From NCBI GenBank assembly GCA_963678705.1, contig OY783218.1, forward strand, positions 10,488,152 to 10,552,151: a stretch of 64,000 nt of DNA, read 5' to 3'. Source of the DNA: Panorpa germanica. Its lineage: Eukaryota > Arthropoda > Insecta > Mecoptera > Panorpidae. Positions 50,129-63,560 of this stretch are shown one piece after another. Under the pieces are notes generated by a model, which did no database searches, was not told the DNA's origin, and was given only the letters and a program-made list of their open reading frames with translations. Every line of letters begins with the position of its first letter. The first letter of the stretch is position 1. The position numbers and the translations under genes were made by a program.

Positions 50129-52168
50129 TAATGCGCAACTATCGATTCAAATACGTACCAACGTTATGTATCACCTACATTTAATTTACAAGATGACTAT
50201 ATTGCTTTCAATAAGGTTATCGATATTATAAAGTATTTATAACTAGTTATATCAAATATTACTCATTTAACTATTTGTAATAATATTCATCATAAATTTC
50301 AAGATAAAAATTTGTGTAATTTATATAAAAATCTTTAAATATTATACAAAATATAAACAAACATTCCATCTATTTGAAATTTATGTGAATGGTGAGTTAA
50401 GTTATTTACTTAATAAGTAATATACATTAAATTATTATTTATATATTATAAATTTTATTTATATCTGAAAAAATACAAAGCCACGTTATATGCTTGCTTA
50501 AATTATATAATAATGAGTCGATTTTGATGGTTGTGACAACTTTAGTTAGAGAAAAATGTAATATTTTATATAAGAGATTATTTTATGTAAGTTTTATTTT
50601 TGGCACAAATATTTTATTTTATTGTTATTATATAAAATTATATTTATTTAAATAAGTTAACGCTATACAAACGTTGCATTTATATATTTTAATTATGAAT
50701 CAGATTGTATATTAATTGTTACCAATATAAGTATTAATAAAAGATGGACGAGTTAAAATTTCACTACCAACTGTTCGCTTAAAATAATAAAAACAATTTG
50801 CTTATTGTTGGTACTGGAATTCTACGTTAACTACGTTCATATTTGATATATATTCTTTATTATATACTTACAGTAATTTCAATGAAACCAAATATAACAA
50901 CTTGATATATACCTAGCAGAAGTTTATATGCTAAATTAAATTTTGCATTATCCGTTTTATTATGCCCAGTGTTAAACCATAGGATGAAAAATAAATATGA
51001 TTTATCTCTAAGCATATTTACTGTATAAATTCTACTTAAAAGCTATATTTGTATTTATTTACTGGGTGGATAATCCATTGTTAATACAGTTTCGCACTTG
51101 GAATTCTTCATGAACCCGTTAATTTAAATAGCTGTGAATTCAGTTTGAAATAATATAGGGTACCGGCAATTATTTTTCAAACAATGTACCTAACTACATT
51201 AATAACTAAAATTTAAAATATAGCAGAATACTATACTATATTTAGTTGGCTAATTATTAAATGCATTTATTTAATAAATACTGTCCACATAGAATCTATA
51301 TATTTCCTGATATTTAAGAAGATCAAGGGTTATGTTTCATAGTATGCCACTGATTATATTTTGAAAAAGTAATTAGTATTGATATTAAAAAAAGATATTA
51401 AGGAACAGTGTTCGGAGCTAAAATTATCTGAAATTATCTACTTTATAATGTCGCAGAGCTCAAATTTTTTGACACAAATTGTATTTATTATTTTTTTATA
51501 GTATTTTCTCTCCCAAACATTTACTAATTATAGTATTATATTTTTAACTACAGCAACATTTACTGTTGGAATATTCAGTCACAAAAACAAAAGCTTGTTC
51601 GAATAGCTTAAAAGATATGTGAATATACTAGAATTGATATTTTTTAAATCTGATAAGCGTTTGTACGAATCGTCACCATTGCTTCAAAAGAGTTACTTTC
51701 CTTGTAATTGCCAAGTTGCTTCCTTAGAAACGCAGGCGTAGCATTTACATAAAGTTTACGTGTAACTGTACAATATATGTAAATGCTACATAACTGGGTG
51801 TAGTAGGTTTCTATTGGTGACCCTGAGTAGAAATATAAAAAAAAATTACAAGTGTTGCAGCATATTCTTATATTGTTTTATCAGGTATTTTACATAGTTT
51901 TAAAACCTAAGAAACTTTTGTCTCTTGAAATATGCTAACCTCAAACATCAACATGTGAAAATATTTTGTTCAAAATATAATATGTGAAATAGTAGAAATA
52001 AAGTGATTAGCGAGATAGTTTTGCTAAGTCACGAGGATGTCCACAGTTTCTTATTTTTGAAGACAATAAAGAAATGATGCACATATTTATACTTTATTAT
52101 TTAGCACAAATATTAATACCGAATGACGAGTTATTTTGTTTTGGTATTGCTCAGTTGTTCTCTCAATA

Positions 52169-52388
52169 GACCTGTTTCATTGAAGAGTGTTCGAGGAAAA
52201 AAATACATACGCAGAATTTGGAAAATATAGCGCTGGTGTAAAGAAATAAAGAGATAGTCTCAAAATTTCAGTTAACGGTGAATTGATTCATCAAATAATC
52301 CTGATTTTATTTCAATTCATGGACGTTATAATTGCAATACTATTAATACTATTTATGGACAAGATACCATTTCTACATGTGACAGGTC
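52169..52388. mobile_element. Small TA-flanked inverted-repeat element
   Basis: Ends GACCTGT and ACAGGTC with TA on both sides (52167-52168, 52389-52390). 220 bp, no ORF. The same terminus occurs at 53215-54015, which supports a Tc1/mariner-like MITE family, but the inverted repeat is short. Confidence 0.4.
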
Positions 52389-53214
52389 TATTATCTATGT
52401 AATGTAACTGCATTCATAATATTTAATTGCATTTTGAATTCAAGAACAAATAAATTAAATCTACCTATTTCAAATGCAATAACTAAAATTTTATAAAAGT
52501 CAAGACATGTTAAACGTTATAAATTTTTGAAAAATTTATAGTATTTTTCGAATATTTACTGATTTTCTATATTTCGAATTTTTATTAAAATATTATAATG
52601 TAGCCCGTTTTCAAATTCAAATTTGAAAATGAGAGTAAAAACAAATTAGAGGAATATGGAAAATAACTGAATAATTTATTTTAAAATGCTAACCATTTCT
52701 TTTGTTACTTCTTTTATTTGATATTCTTCATCTGAATATTCACAAAATTGTGCGTTTCATCTAGTAACATATAAAAGACGACGTTTTGCCAATTTGGATA
52801 ACATTGTTTCTATTTTCCAACATAATTCTGTCAAAATAAAAATAATAAATATTACATAACATAATATAAAATTTTAATTAACGAGATAGTCCCGATAATT
52901 TACATATATTTCTGTTATTATATAATTTTTTATGTTTTTTAATTTATCACATCTTCAAACCCATCGTTGAAAACAAATTTGAAAAACAGTTTCAAGTACA
53001 CAAATTTCATTGTTTTATACCTGTAAATGGTTTAACAAAACCTAGTTTGGAAAATAAAAGCAATGTTTTAAAAATACAGTAAGAAAATTAGTGATATATA
53101 TGTATTGTTAGATCGTATATTATAAACAAAATTTTTGCATTCAGTGACAGTTATTAAAAGAAAGTTATAGCGAGTAGAAATAAGAAAAATGCCGTAAAAT
53201 GGCCTGTCTTAATA

Positions 53215-54015
53215 GACCTGTCTTTTTTATATTAGAGACAAATATATTTCAAGTTCCCAAAAAAAAGTTGTTCCCTAAAAATATCATTTTTGTGACCTAC
53301 AGCGAAAAAGTTTAAATTTTGATATAAATAGCTCACGAGGTGAAGTATAAGTCAGAAACTATACGTTGTTTAGATTATGAAAGATGAACTGGTTTCACCA
53401 TGATTAAGACATTTCATGTGAACGACTAAAGTGTGAATATAGATTTTAATAAATACCTAATTAACCCTGACTAATTAAAGATGCAATATTTGAGATGCTG
53501 ATAAATAAGTTTATTAATATATGTAGTACAGTTTTATAGAAATTAAGCAAGGACCACAACCAGTTTTCGTTTCAAAGTTTAATGGAAAAGAAAGTTATAT
53601 AAACAAGAATATTCTTGTAACATTTCTACTCGATTATACTCGCCAGATTGTATGCGATGTATAATCGATGCGGTTTCGTTGAAAATAATATTACTGATGT
53701 TAAATTACTCGTAATATTGCAGAATATCTTCTTGGCGATGGTTGATTGTGAACAGCTATTGCCTGGAAGTCATTTTACTTGTAATTATTTATGTCAGCTG
53801 TGAGCTTCACTAATCTGCCATGGCGTGGTACAAGACGTTTGCAAGCTACATCTATTTCATAAAATATAAGACTTATTTGTAAAATAGACGAAATAGTTTA
53901 TATTTGGCTATTTCTCAATAAATTCTTTTTTGACATAAGCAAATATATTTGTGCGAAACGGAAACACGTAGTTCACCTTGAATTATTATGTCATAATTAG
54001 TAAAAGAGACAGGTC
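53215..54015. mobile_element. TA-flanked inverted-repeat element with older family A scrap inside
   Basis: Ends GACCTGTCTTTT and, inverted, GACCTGTCTCTTTT, with TA on both sides (53213-53214, 54016-54017). 801 bp. Internal bases 53510-53568 resemble a decayed family A right end (AGTACAGTTTTATAGAAATTAAG), so a nested or chimeric origin is possible. Confidence 0.5.
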
Positions 54016-55391
54016 TATTTTATCAAACACCAAATTAAATGTTTCGAATATTATATTTGAATGTGATTTTTCTGTAATTCGAAAGAATTTGTTGTTCATT
54101 TCCATATTCAAATAAATATATATGGTGTATTATATTATAAAAATAAAATCGAAAAATATATAACAAATCTTGATATTAAAAAAAGGTATATATATTCTTC
54201 TTGACAATCAACGTAAAAGTAAATAAATAAATAAATAGTTTATCAAATATTTAAAAAAAAAATAATAAAACATGTTTTAAGTGTTGAAATAACTTAAATG
54301 TTAATGTATTGATTAAAGTAATTAAAAAACTGCACATTGTATTAAATTAGCACAAATTGTTGTACGTGAATTAATAAATAAATATAATTATGTAGTAGGT
54401 TTATAGAATAATTATTAGATTCCTTGTTTAAGAGCTAGTTACGTAAGAGTAAGATTATAATTTATTAATTTATGATTAAAAAATTGAGTTTTTGAAATAC
54501 TGTTTTATTTTTACTCAGTTGGGTTTGTCTAATGTAACAAAAGTTTCTTATTTCGTAAACGGTTATTTAATACATTACATTTTGTGACATTTTCATACTT
54601 TTTGAAAATTAATCTACCCTTTTACTCATGTTAAGGAATTATAAAATATTAAGAAACCCTCTTTGGCGTCTAATGCTTAATTTAAGTATGTTTTACTTAA
54701 GGAAAATATTACACGAATATACGGTTGATTGAGATATACTTATTTTAAAATTGAATTTTAGTTTTGCTCTGCGTGGGATGTTACAGAAGAAATAACTAAT
54801 CAAGATTGTGTTTCTTTTTTCACGACAATCATAATATAAAACTTGATGGGATGTAGGACCCAACTCTTAGCAGTAATTGGAGTATGCATCTCTGTTGTAT
54901 AATATTGCAACGTCTTGAAAAATATTTGGACATTTGAGGTTCTAATAGCCAACTATATCTCCAGAAATAAACAAAACACAAAATTAAACAAATATTTATT
55001 TTCAAGGTAATTTGATATAAATTTTACGTTATTAGAAAAATGTGTGAGAAATATTTATTTAATTTTATAAAAATATTAGAAACGATTTTTATAAAAGTGA
55101 CAGGTCAGGCATCAAAAGGGCAATTTTTTCTTTATAAAAATAAAAATTTAACCAGAAAATTCAAAGCAAATATTTCTAAAATGGGCAACTATTTTTTAAA
55201 ACGTCAAAACTTTTTGAAATTGGAATATGGTCAACTAAATATAACATCTTAGTACATAGTAAAGAAATACAGAAAATGTCTGGAGATTGAATGAATATAT
55301 AATGAAGCCAAATTAAATACAAAAAAAAATTATGATAAAATAACAAAAATTTCAAAATTCTATATAATAAATAATAATCAAATACAAAAAA

Positions 55392-58300
55392 ATGAATAGA
55401 ACTACAATATTAAACTCAACCAATTTTAATCTATTATATTATTATTTTACAATAAAAAAATTTATTCATAACCCCAAAATAAAAACTAAAGGCAATCTCT
55501 GTGAACTTGTAGAGTGTTTGGATAACACCAGGCCTAAATATTTAAAGGTAAATTCATTTTTTATTTATTTCTCTTATTTATGGGTGGTACATATTAGGAT
55601 TCAAATTTTAAGCACTTCACTTTCAAATGATATCCCTCTGACGAGCTTTACGTAAACTAAAGAAAATTATTTGAAAGGAACTCTTACTTAGTTCAACTAG
55701 GACATCAACTTGGCTTCGCACAGGTGAAGTGGTTTCGCCATTTATAGCGCATAACATTGACATATGTTGCATATGTACTACTGTAAAAAAACTCTTTTCT
55801 GGCAAAAATTAATAGATTTTAATGAGTTTTAACAAACTCTAAGGAATTGTGTTTAACAAATATTTCAGGTAACTTTGACAGGAGCTACAAATCCATTTGC
55901 TAAAATAATGGCTTTAATGTTGAAACAGTGTCCCCTAATTGATGAATTAGCTTTATACGATGAATATGGAACGAACGTCAAAAATGTATCACTTGATTTA
56001 TCGCACATTGACACGAGGACAATAATCAGTGCTTATGAAGGAATCAAAAATTTACGAAGAGCTTTATTAGTAAATATATTTAATACATTATTTAAAAAAT
56101 AACTGTTTCTGGTTCTATTGTCATTTGATTGATATTCTGCCAACCAACTTTAAAAGTGTGGTTTGTTTCTTAACTAAATACATTTTTTTATTTCTTTTTC
56201 GAATATTGTATTTGTATTATAGTATACAAATTAATGCATTTTAATATTTGACTTTAGAATGCTCATATAGTGGCTTTTTGTGGAGGCTATTTTCCAGCAA
56301 TGGCATTATCAGATGAGGAGCTTTTTGAGCTGAATTCACCATATGCATATCAGGTAGCTCTAGATTGCACGACGTCCTGCCCGCAGACGATGTTATGTAT
56401 TGTCACACCACCTGTTTCTTGTTTAGTCCCCATGGTGTCAGAGGTAAATAGCACCAATTTCTAAACATATACTCCAAAAAACAATAAAACGAAATGGAGT
56501 TCTTTGATGAATCAATAGTGAATGCACTGTTAATTCAAGTTCGTAATTTGAATTCATTACAAGCTCTACACGAATTCGAGTTCGTTTAATTTTAACTAAT
56601 TTTCTTTCTATATAATATAACAGGTTTTTAAAAAACATTGTATATATGATTTTCGACGAATTTTTGGAGTAACTTCTATAAGTTCAATGAGGGCTAATAC
56701 ATTGGTTGCTGTAGCTACTGGACATTCTCCCCAAAATATTCAAGTCCCTCTTTGTGGAGGTCCCACCAAAGAAACATTAGTACCAGTTTTATCAAATACT
56801 GAAGCATGTAAGAATTTAGAATCTGTAAGTGATATATATGAGAGAACTCAGCAAGCCATTCGGTTGTTATTTAGTCGACACAATAGACTAGATGTTAATA
56901 TAAATATTTTCAAAATATTCAGTAAATTATTTTACTTTTCGGTAAATTTTTGTCCGCCATTAAGTGACTAATTGTGTCTCCTTTGTTACTGATGTTACCT
57001 GTAACTGAATGTTATTAATTAGTTTACTGGAATACCTAAAACACATGGACAGTAAAACGAGATACATAAATTTCTTGTAGAAATCAATATGGCTTCCTGG
57101 GAAAAGTTGATGTAATTAGAAGAAGTATTTAATCTTAAATTCATGATGACTGTTTTAGGAACATTGTGATAGCCTAACAAAATTAATCAAAGAAGCAGAT
57201 GAGACAATATGTAAAATAAAGGGCAAGGGAGCTTCAGACGTATCTTTGGGTTTTGCAGCAAGCAGATTTGTAATTGACATAGTTAGTGGTATGATTATTT
57301 TATTAACTATATGATATACAGTGATAATATTTTAAAGATTGAATGAATGAAAATAAACATTTTCAAACAGAACATTTTTATCATATCCTCAAACCTTTAG
57401 AATATTTGGTTTGAATCTCGTGAAGCCAGATATTGAAATTTGGGAAGTGTGGTAATGAGCTTATGTCTTATGTCTTAATTTCTATAAAAGTGTACTATAT
57501 ATTGATAAAGTGGGTTACTAGAACCTCAAATGTTCAATTATTTTATAATAACTCCTTATATGTTAAGAGATATTAACAATTAAAAATGTCATTTTGTCTC
57601 TTTAATTATTAAAGGGATTCAACGTTGTACACATTCCAAGTGCATGTGACATCACAATCCTTGTGTAAGGTTACCAACCTTACAGCTCATAAATCTCTGC
57701 TATATGTATTTATATATCAAAATATCAAATATTATTTACAGCTATTTCATGGAACAATCAAATTTCAATATTATGTCTGCCTTAGCAGGGTTAAATAAAA
57801 TAAAAACTTATTATACTTTGACTTGACTTGATTATTCGACTACCAACAGCTACAGAAGATTACCACAGCACTGACCTACTCAACAAATAACTGACGTATA
57901 AAATGCATTTCACGTCATAAAAATATGGCCGACCATTTCTAGCGCTAGAACTACAATTCAAACTTTTAATTGCTATATCTCCGTCAATATTTAGATATTT
58001 AATAAAATAGACACGCCAATACACATTTATTAACATCAATTTCAATCAAAAATTGAAAAATCCACCTCTAAAAAATGAGGACACAAGCCCATTTCTAAAG
58101 TTTACGAAAGTAGAACCGTTAAAAGGCATGATGATGATTTTGTTGAAAAGCAAAGTTGAAAAAGGTACAGTAAATGGAACTGTCATAGAGTAACGATGAA
58201 GTGAGTTGGAGAGAGAATAAACTATTTGGTGAACTAACCAATCAGTCACCTAATTCTATTATACGTATGTGTAATTCTATTTTATATATTATAAATAATA

Positions 58301-58701
58301 ATTATTATTTTGTTTTAGCCATTCGTGTTAAAAGTATGTGCGTGGACTCTGCATTTGTTAGATATACAGATAAAACAGTAAAGCCCAGGGCTCGCTATTT
58401 ATGCACACCATTGCAAGTGGGGCTAAATGGCATTGAAGCATATCGCAGACCAATCTTATCACCTAAAGAAAAAAAACTGATGCAGGCATCAATGGGTCAT
58501 TTAAGATATTTAATAGGCGTTGGAGAATCATATGTGACCGGTGTCGAAGCCCACAAACGTAATATATCACAACAAGCTATTCAATATGCAAAAAAATACG
58601 AACAGGAACTAGATAAAGAAGAAGAAGAAAGAGAAAAAGAAATAGAAAGAAGAAAGAAAGAAGAAGAAAAGAGAAAATCGTATTTTAGAAGAAAGAAATG
58701 A
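55392..58701 (+). CDS. Malate-dehydrogenase-like protein, probable pseudoenzyme (6 exons)
   Basis: Exons 55392-55547, 55869-56069, 56258-56443, 56624-56893, 57159-57288, 58319-58701; predicted 441 residues. The fold follows mitochondrial-type MDH throughout: an N-terminal beta strand (KYLKVTLTGA), CPLIDELALYDEYG, NAHIVAFCGGYFP, VFKKHCIYDFRRIFGVTS, MRANTLVAVATGH, VPLCGGPTKETLVPVLSN, and a C-terminal LQVGLNGIEAYR helix region. Key residues are changed. The GxxGxxG loop reads GATNPFA, both substrate arginines of the mobile loop are gone (YFPAMALSDEELF), the catalytic Asp position reads Ser (SISSMRANT), and the catalytic His of GGHAGKT is Pro. Only the Arg of RANT remains. A Glu/Lys/Arg-rich tail of about 40 residues ends the protein. 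The start ATG is the first in frame but uncertain. The fourth donor (GAT|GTTAAT) is chosen by frame. Divergent MDH paralogues in insects are often testis-biased; a structural sperm or mitochondrial role is only an inference. Confidence 0.85.
57454..58093 (-). mobile_element. Family A element, copy 8, in the MDH-like intron
   Basis: 640 bp in reverse orientation. Ends AATGAGCTTATGTCTT (mutated) and AGGACACAAGCCCATT. It occupies most of the last intron (57289-58318). No flank duplication. Confidence 0.85.
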
Positions 58702-60168
58702 ATACAATTATAAAATTAGAAAAATGTAAGATTGTCACTGTATCTATACATCGTTAATTATACATTGTAACTGGATAAGTGAATGCATGTTACGTAACAA
58801 AAGTGCTTTTCTATCAGATCAATAATAAATTATTTTGCTTGTATAAAATTTACTTTAAAATTGTGCTATTAGATATAAATCTATTGTACGGCAGATGGCG
58901 CCACTATAACCACAAGAATTGTCGTGGTCTGTTTTATCGACAATGCAGCCATGTTAGTTTACGAAAGAGTGCTGGTGAGACGTCTGCATCTCGTTTAGAT
59001 TAATTATTTAAAAATTATAATTAAATTATTTTAGTTAAATTATAAATCTATATCATTAACATTAGACTTATAAATATACTATAAGAAGCTAAAGTTTCAT
59101 TACCAGTGATTTCAATGTAGTGCAGTGTTGTTTCAAAAATATATTCATTTCACCTTTGTAGATAAACATTTTGACAATTATAAACGGTTTAGTACGTTTC
59201 ATATAAGTTATATAGTGTTTTACTTTACGGTGTAGAATATATTAAAGTAAATATTTATGACAGTATACATATTACAAATAATAAACTTGTTGGATTTGTT
59301 GTAGCCGAAATATTGAAGAAACGAAATTTTAATATATTTCAGATTCCTGAATGTAAGTAGATATTTTCTTATGTCTAGATTCTACCTATTATTATTAATA
59401 TAAGCGTCTTTTTTTGTACGTATAAGTTTAAATGCCTTTTAACTAAATGTCTACAAAACTTACAAAACCTATAAAACAGAACCTACAAAAATATTAAAGT
59501 ATTATTGTTACTTTGTAAAATGTGAGCTTGGTATATACATTTTTTCGTTGATTTAAGTTTTAATTAAGTTATGTGTTTGCAACAGAATAACAAAATTAAC
59601 AAGGCTAATCTCTTTAGAATTGTGAATTCATTCTTTGAAGTCTATTTTTTTTAAATTTATTAAAATATATGTCTATTGGCTTCTATATTTTCTTTAATAT
59701 TAACACGTTGAAGTAGATTTAGTTATTTATAATTTGACTTTCTGTTTTGCCGCTTAATTTTTATCCCTTATAATATTCCTATTCATTCAAAAATAAATTT
59801 ACATAATTTACTTGAGTTTTGTTGATATGAAAAAAGGTAATTTATTTTAAAAATCAAATGTATATTTATATTATATATATATAACAAATAAAATACAATC
59901 AAATCTAGCTAAAATTTTCTTATAAATTAAGTCTATTTATTTGAATAATGTTTAAACCATTGTAATCATAAAAACTTTCATTTAAAGTAAAATTAAGATA
60001 ATTTAGTTGCATAAAGACTACCACAATGTTTACATAAAATAAAAAAAGTATATTACAAAAAATAACACTTAAATGTAATTAAAAAGAGAACTAAGGTAAT
60101 AAGGGGGATCAAAAAAATAATATTTTAATGATAGTTGAAAAAGTATGTTGGATTTTTTTGTATTTTGT
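58702..60168. other. Convergent intergenic region
   Basis: Holds the 3' ends of the MDH-like gene (possible AATAAA at about 58823) and of the minus-strand kinase gene (TTTATT words, e.g. near 59836 and 59930). A short dinucleotide (TA)n tract lies near 59872-59882. No other feature seen. Confidence 0.5.
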
Positions 60169-63100
60169 TTAATGTTTATGAAATCTATTATAACCAGACC
60201 TTCCTCTATGTCCACCCGGTTTCATTTTTTGTTCTCCTTCCTCTATAGGTCTTGATTTTCTTTCAAATATATCTTCTTTCGTATTTATGCTTTCGTTCGA
60301 CATTTGTTTATTGTCTAAAATAGAATTATAATCAAAATCTTGTTCAAACTTTAGTTTTTCTAATTTATGGGTTAGTAATTCATGCGAGCCAGGTGACCCT
60401 AAATCTTTTATTTCAGTTAAAATTTCTAATTTCGAAATGATTTTCAAATCCTTACTATTCTTTTGTGAATCATATAAATTAGAATTTTCACTGAAACCTG
60501 AATCGGATCTTTGTGTGCATATTTTATTTAAATTACCATTTAAATTCATTTTACAACTATCCACAACTGTTAATTTATTAAAAACATTTATGTGGTTATT
60601 GTTAGTAGGTATTGAAACATGTTGGTTTGAATCTTTGCTTTCGTCAGGGTCTGAATAATTGCTATCTATCACGTTTGAGTCTTTCATATATTCTTCTTGT
60701 AGGGTTATTGTATCTAATAATCCCTTATAAGGTTTTAAATTAGCGTCTTCTTCGTTAAGAGATTCCATCTTGTTAACGTTTCCGGTACATATACTGGGGC
60801 GTGGGCTGTTTGAAACAGATCCTGCAGAGTTTCTACGGCTAGCTGATAGCGTTGCCATGCGTCCTAGTGCACGGATAGCATTTCCAGTTTTCTGTTTAGT
60901 TGCACATAAAAACAAAACACAAAATTGCAAATAAAAATCACACCATGCAAAAAATAAGTTATAAAAATCTTTGCTAAGTAAATAGATACTACAGATAGCA
61001 TAGATTTAAACATAGTAAAATAATTATTTAAAAAACAAGTAGTAGTAGTAGAAAACCATGCATATATATAAAAGAAAATAACAAAAACTTTATTAGTATC
61101 TCGTACCTGCCATTTTCTTCTAATAATGAATTTTTTAAGTTTATCCGTGCTCAATTTTACGCAACTCATAGAATCACTTTTCTGAGACAGCCACGCACTG
61201 TTCAGACATTGAGTAGCTGTAAGACGGTCTTCTTTTCTATATACTAGAAGATTACTAATAAAATCTTTAGCGCAATCCGATATATTATCGAATGCTTCGT
61301 CATCAAAATCATAATCTGCGCGAGTAATATTCGCAAAAGTTTCCACATCATTATCGCCCATGAATGGAGATAGACCAGAGAGCCTTAAATTAGACAGATA
61401 AATAATTAATATCATCAAATATAGAAAAGTGTTTAAGATGTTGCATTTTTTTAAAAGCAGGCGTAATATTTTTACATTACTGTAAAACATAATGTAATGT
61501 ACTTACAATACGTAACAGATGACTCCAACGCTCCACATATCAGACTGTAGTCCAATGGGTTCATAATTAATGATCTCTGGAGGTATGAATTCAGGTGTTC
61601 CAAATAATACTCTTACTGGTTGGTCTGTCAACTTTTGTGCCAGTCCAAAATCAATTATTTTTATTTCATGTGATGTACGTGTATGACACATTATATTTTC
61701 TGGTTTAAGATCTAAATGTGCTACACTCATCTCATGCATATATTTAACAGCTTCACATATTTGTCTCATAAATATTATACAATCTCTTTCTGTCAGTGTA
61801 AAATCATCTGCTACCACTCGCTCGAATAGTTCACCACCCGTAATGCTAGAAACATAAATTATAGAATTAAGTACTATTGGAACCATAGAGGTATAAGTAT
61901 GGAGTGCATAAGGTTTATTTATATTAATGTACAACGTATTAAATTTATTGTGTAAACATTTGAAGTCGATTGAAGTAAAACTGTCGGAGATATAGAGCTT
62001 TAAGTCTTCACCTCTCTGGTCTGCTTTCGTGTTACTTTGAAACTTTTAAATGCGGTTTCTTACACATAGCTTTTTTAGAGTTGGTGCCATCTCTAGCTCA
62101 AAATCTACTGGACCGATTCTTTTGAAATTTTGCACTCTCTTTCTTTACATAAATGCCGAGGTAACGCTGTCGATTTTTTTTAATTTTTTAATAACAAAGT
62201 ATTATAAAATAACAAAGTTTCTGATTTTTTCATGAAAAATCGGTATTTTGACTTTAAAGTGATGTAAAAAATTCTGCTGAAAACTCAATATAAAAAAGAA
62301 AAACTCGACAGGGTTACCTACAGAAACTTATGAAGTAATGAAATCATTTTGGTTTTTCGATTTCAGAAAATCAAGTGATGAGTTATGAGTGGCACCGCAA
62401 TGTTACTTTTTTTTGTGATGTCTGCGGAGATTCGCTGTCAATGCCTCATTTCTTGACATTAATTTATGAAAATTTCACAAAGTATTCTTTAAGTGTCATT
62501 TTATCATGTAGTAATTAGAGAAATAGTTATATATTAATTGTGTCGTCAAAAAACATTATCGAAAATATGCTTCTTTTTTATCATTTTGGCCTCACCCCAC
62601 AAGAGAGGTTCTTTTGATATTGCAGCAATACAGATAAATAAGATTTTATTGTTAAGGTGTAGCTATTTAGCAACTCTATATGACCGACCATTTATGTTTA
62701 CGATTTTTTAAAGGCTTATATTTTCTTTACGGGTGTGCTCATAAAAAATTTAAAGATAGGGTTGTAACATTAGGTTAGGTTAGTAAGGATTCCAATCAAT
62801 TACAGTGAGTAATTATCATGGAAACAAACACATGCTATTTTAGATGTATAAGAATACATACTATTCAGTAACCATAATCATATCCTTGGGTCCATCATAG
62901 GCAGCTTCTAATTGTAACACTTTTGGATGTCTAAGTAGATTCATGATAGCTATTTCTTCGTTTACTTTCTCGCGGTCTTTAGCTTTAATGCAGCGAATAA
63001 ATTTCGCTGCCATACTAAGACCTGATATTTTATCTGTGACGCGGTACACAACTGCGAAACGTCCTTTTCCTAATTCTTCATTCACATTGAATCTGGACCT

Positions 63101-63560
63101 GAAGTCGTTATTTGTTTCGATCGTTACTTTTCGATTTGTTGAAACATATTGTTCAACAGCAGCATCATCTAAAAGTAAATAATAATTGATAAAAAAAAAT
63201 TATTTTCTGAACTTCAAGCTAAAAAGAGAATGATTATCAGTCAGTTACCATAATCATTAAGCTGCACTGGATTACTCTCTATACTTGGATCGCTGTATCC
63301 ATGTAAATTTCTTGCACTAACTCTAAAAATGTATCGACAACCCTTTATCAAATTCTTAACTACATAGGACAGTGAGTGACAATGTTCTGTAACTGTAGTC
63401 CAAGGAGTTGTGATAAGGTCGTCATCATTTATTGTACACATTTCCAATTTAAATCCTGTTACTTGACAACCTCCATCAAATGGAGAACTACTCCATGTTA
63501 CGTATATTGAAGACGGTTCTGCAGTGCAACTTGGGACTCCTGAAGGAGGATCTGGAGGTC
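60169..63560 (-). CDS. Myosin light chain kinase-type protein, 3' part (Fn3, kinase, calmodulin-binding segment)
   Basis: Calcium/calmodulin-regulated Ser/Thr kinase of the MLCK/stretchin/titin group. Exons on the minus strand: 63560-63249, 63168-62862, 61845-61507, 61383-61107, 60891-60169. They are in frame and give 651 residues before the stop at 60169-60171. The first exon is a fibronectin III domain (GPPDPPSGVP to SARNLHGYSDPS). The kinase follows: Gly loop LGKGRFAVVYR, Lys in MAAKFIRC, HLDLKPEN (HLD instead of HRD is usual in MLCKs), IDFGLAQ, GTPEFIPPEI, DMWSVGVICYVL, and the lower lobe ending in CLNSAWL. Straight after the kinase comes RRKWQKTGNAIRALGRM, the classic autoinhibitory and calmodulin-binding helix, split by the last intron. 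The tail is about 220 residues, Ser/Asn/Asp-rich and unconserved. The gene continues beyond the right edge. It could be the orthologue of Drosophila Strn-Mlck or another MLCK. It converges with the MDH-like gene. Confidence 0.93.
61924..62595 (+). repeat. Dispersed repeat C, copy 2, in the MLCK intron
   Basis: Matches 13337-13980 nearly end to end. It fills much of the kinase-gene intron 61846-62861. The short VTFFCDVCGDSLS frame is conserved between the two copies and stops soon afterwards here. Confidence 0.75.

Larger units (their letters stand above)
50132..55391. other. AT-rich intergenic region between PLC and the MDH-like gene
   Basis: No gene is supported. It contains TA-flanked inverted-repeat elements at 52169-52388 and 53215-54015, plus decayed family A-like scraps near 53510-53568 and 54885-54970 (GGACATTTGAGGTTCTAATAG). 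The 70-codon ORF at 55040-55252 ends upstream of the MDH-like start and has no recognisable motif. Confidence 0.5.

Noticed and set aside
57860..58045. 61-codon minus-strand ORF also present at 39978-40163
   Set aside because: Recurs because it is inside family A copies; other copies break the frame, so it is not a conserved protein.
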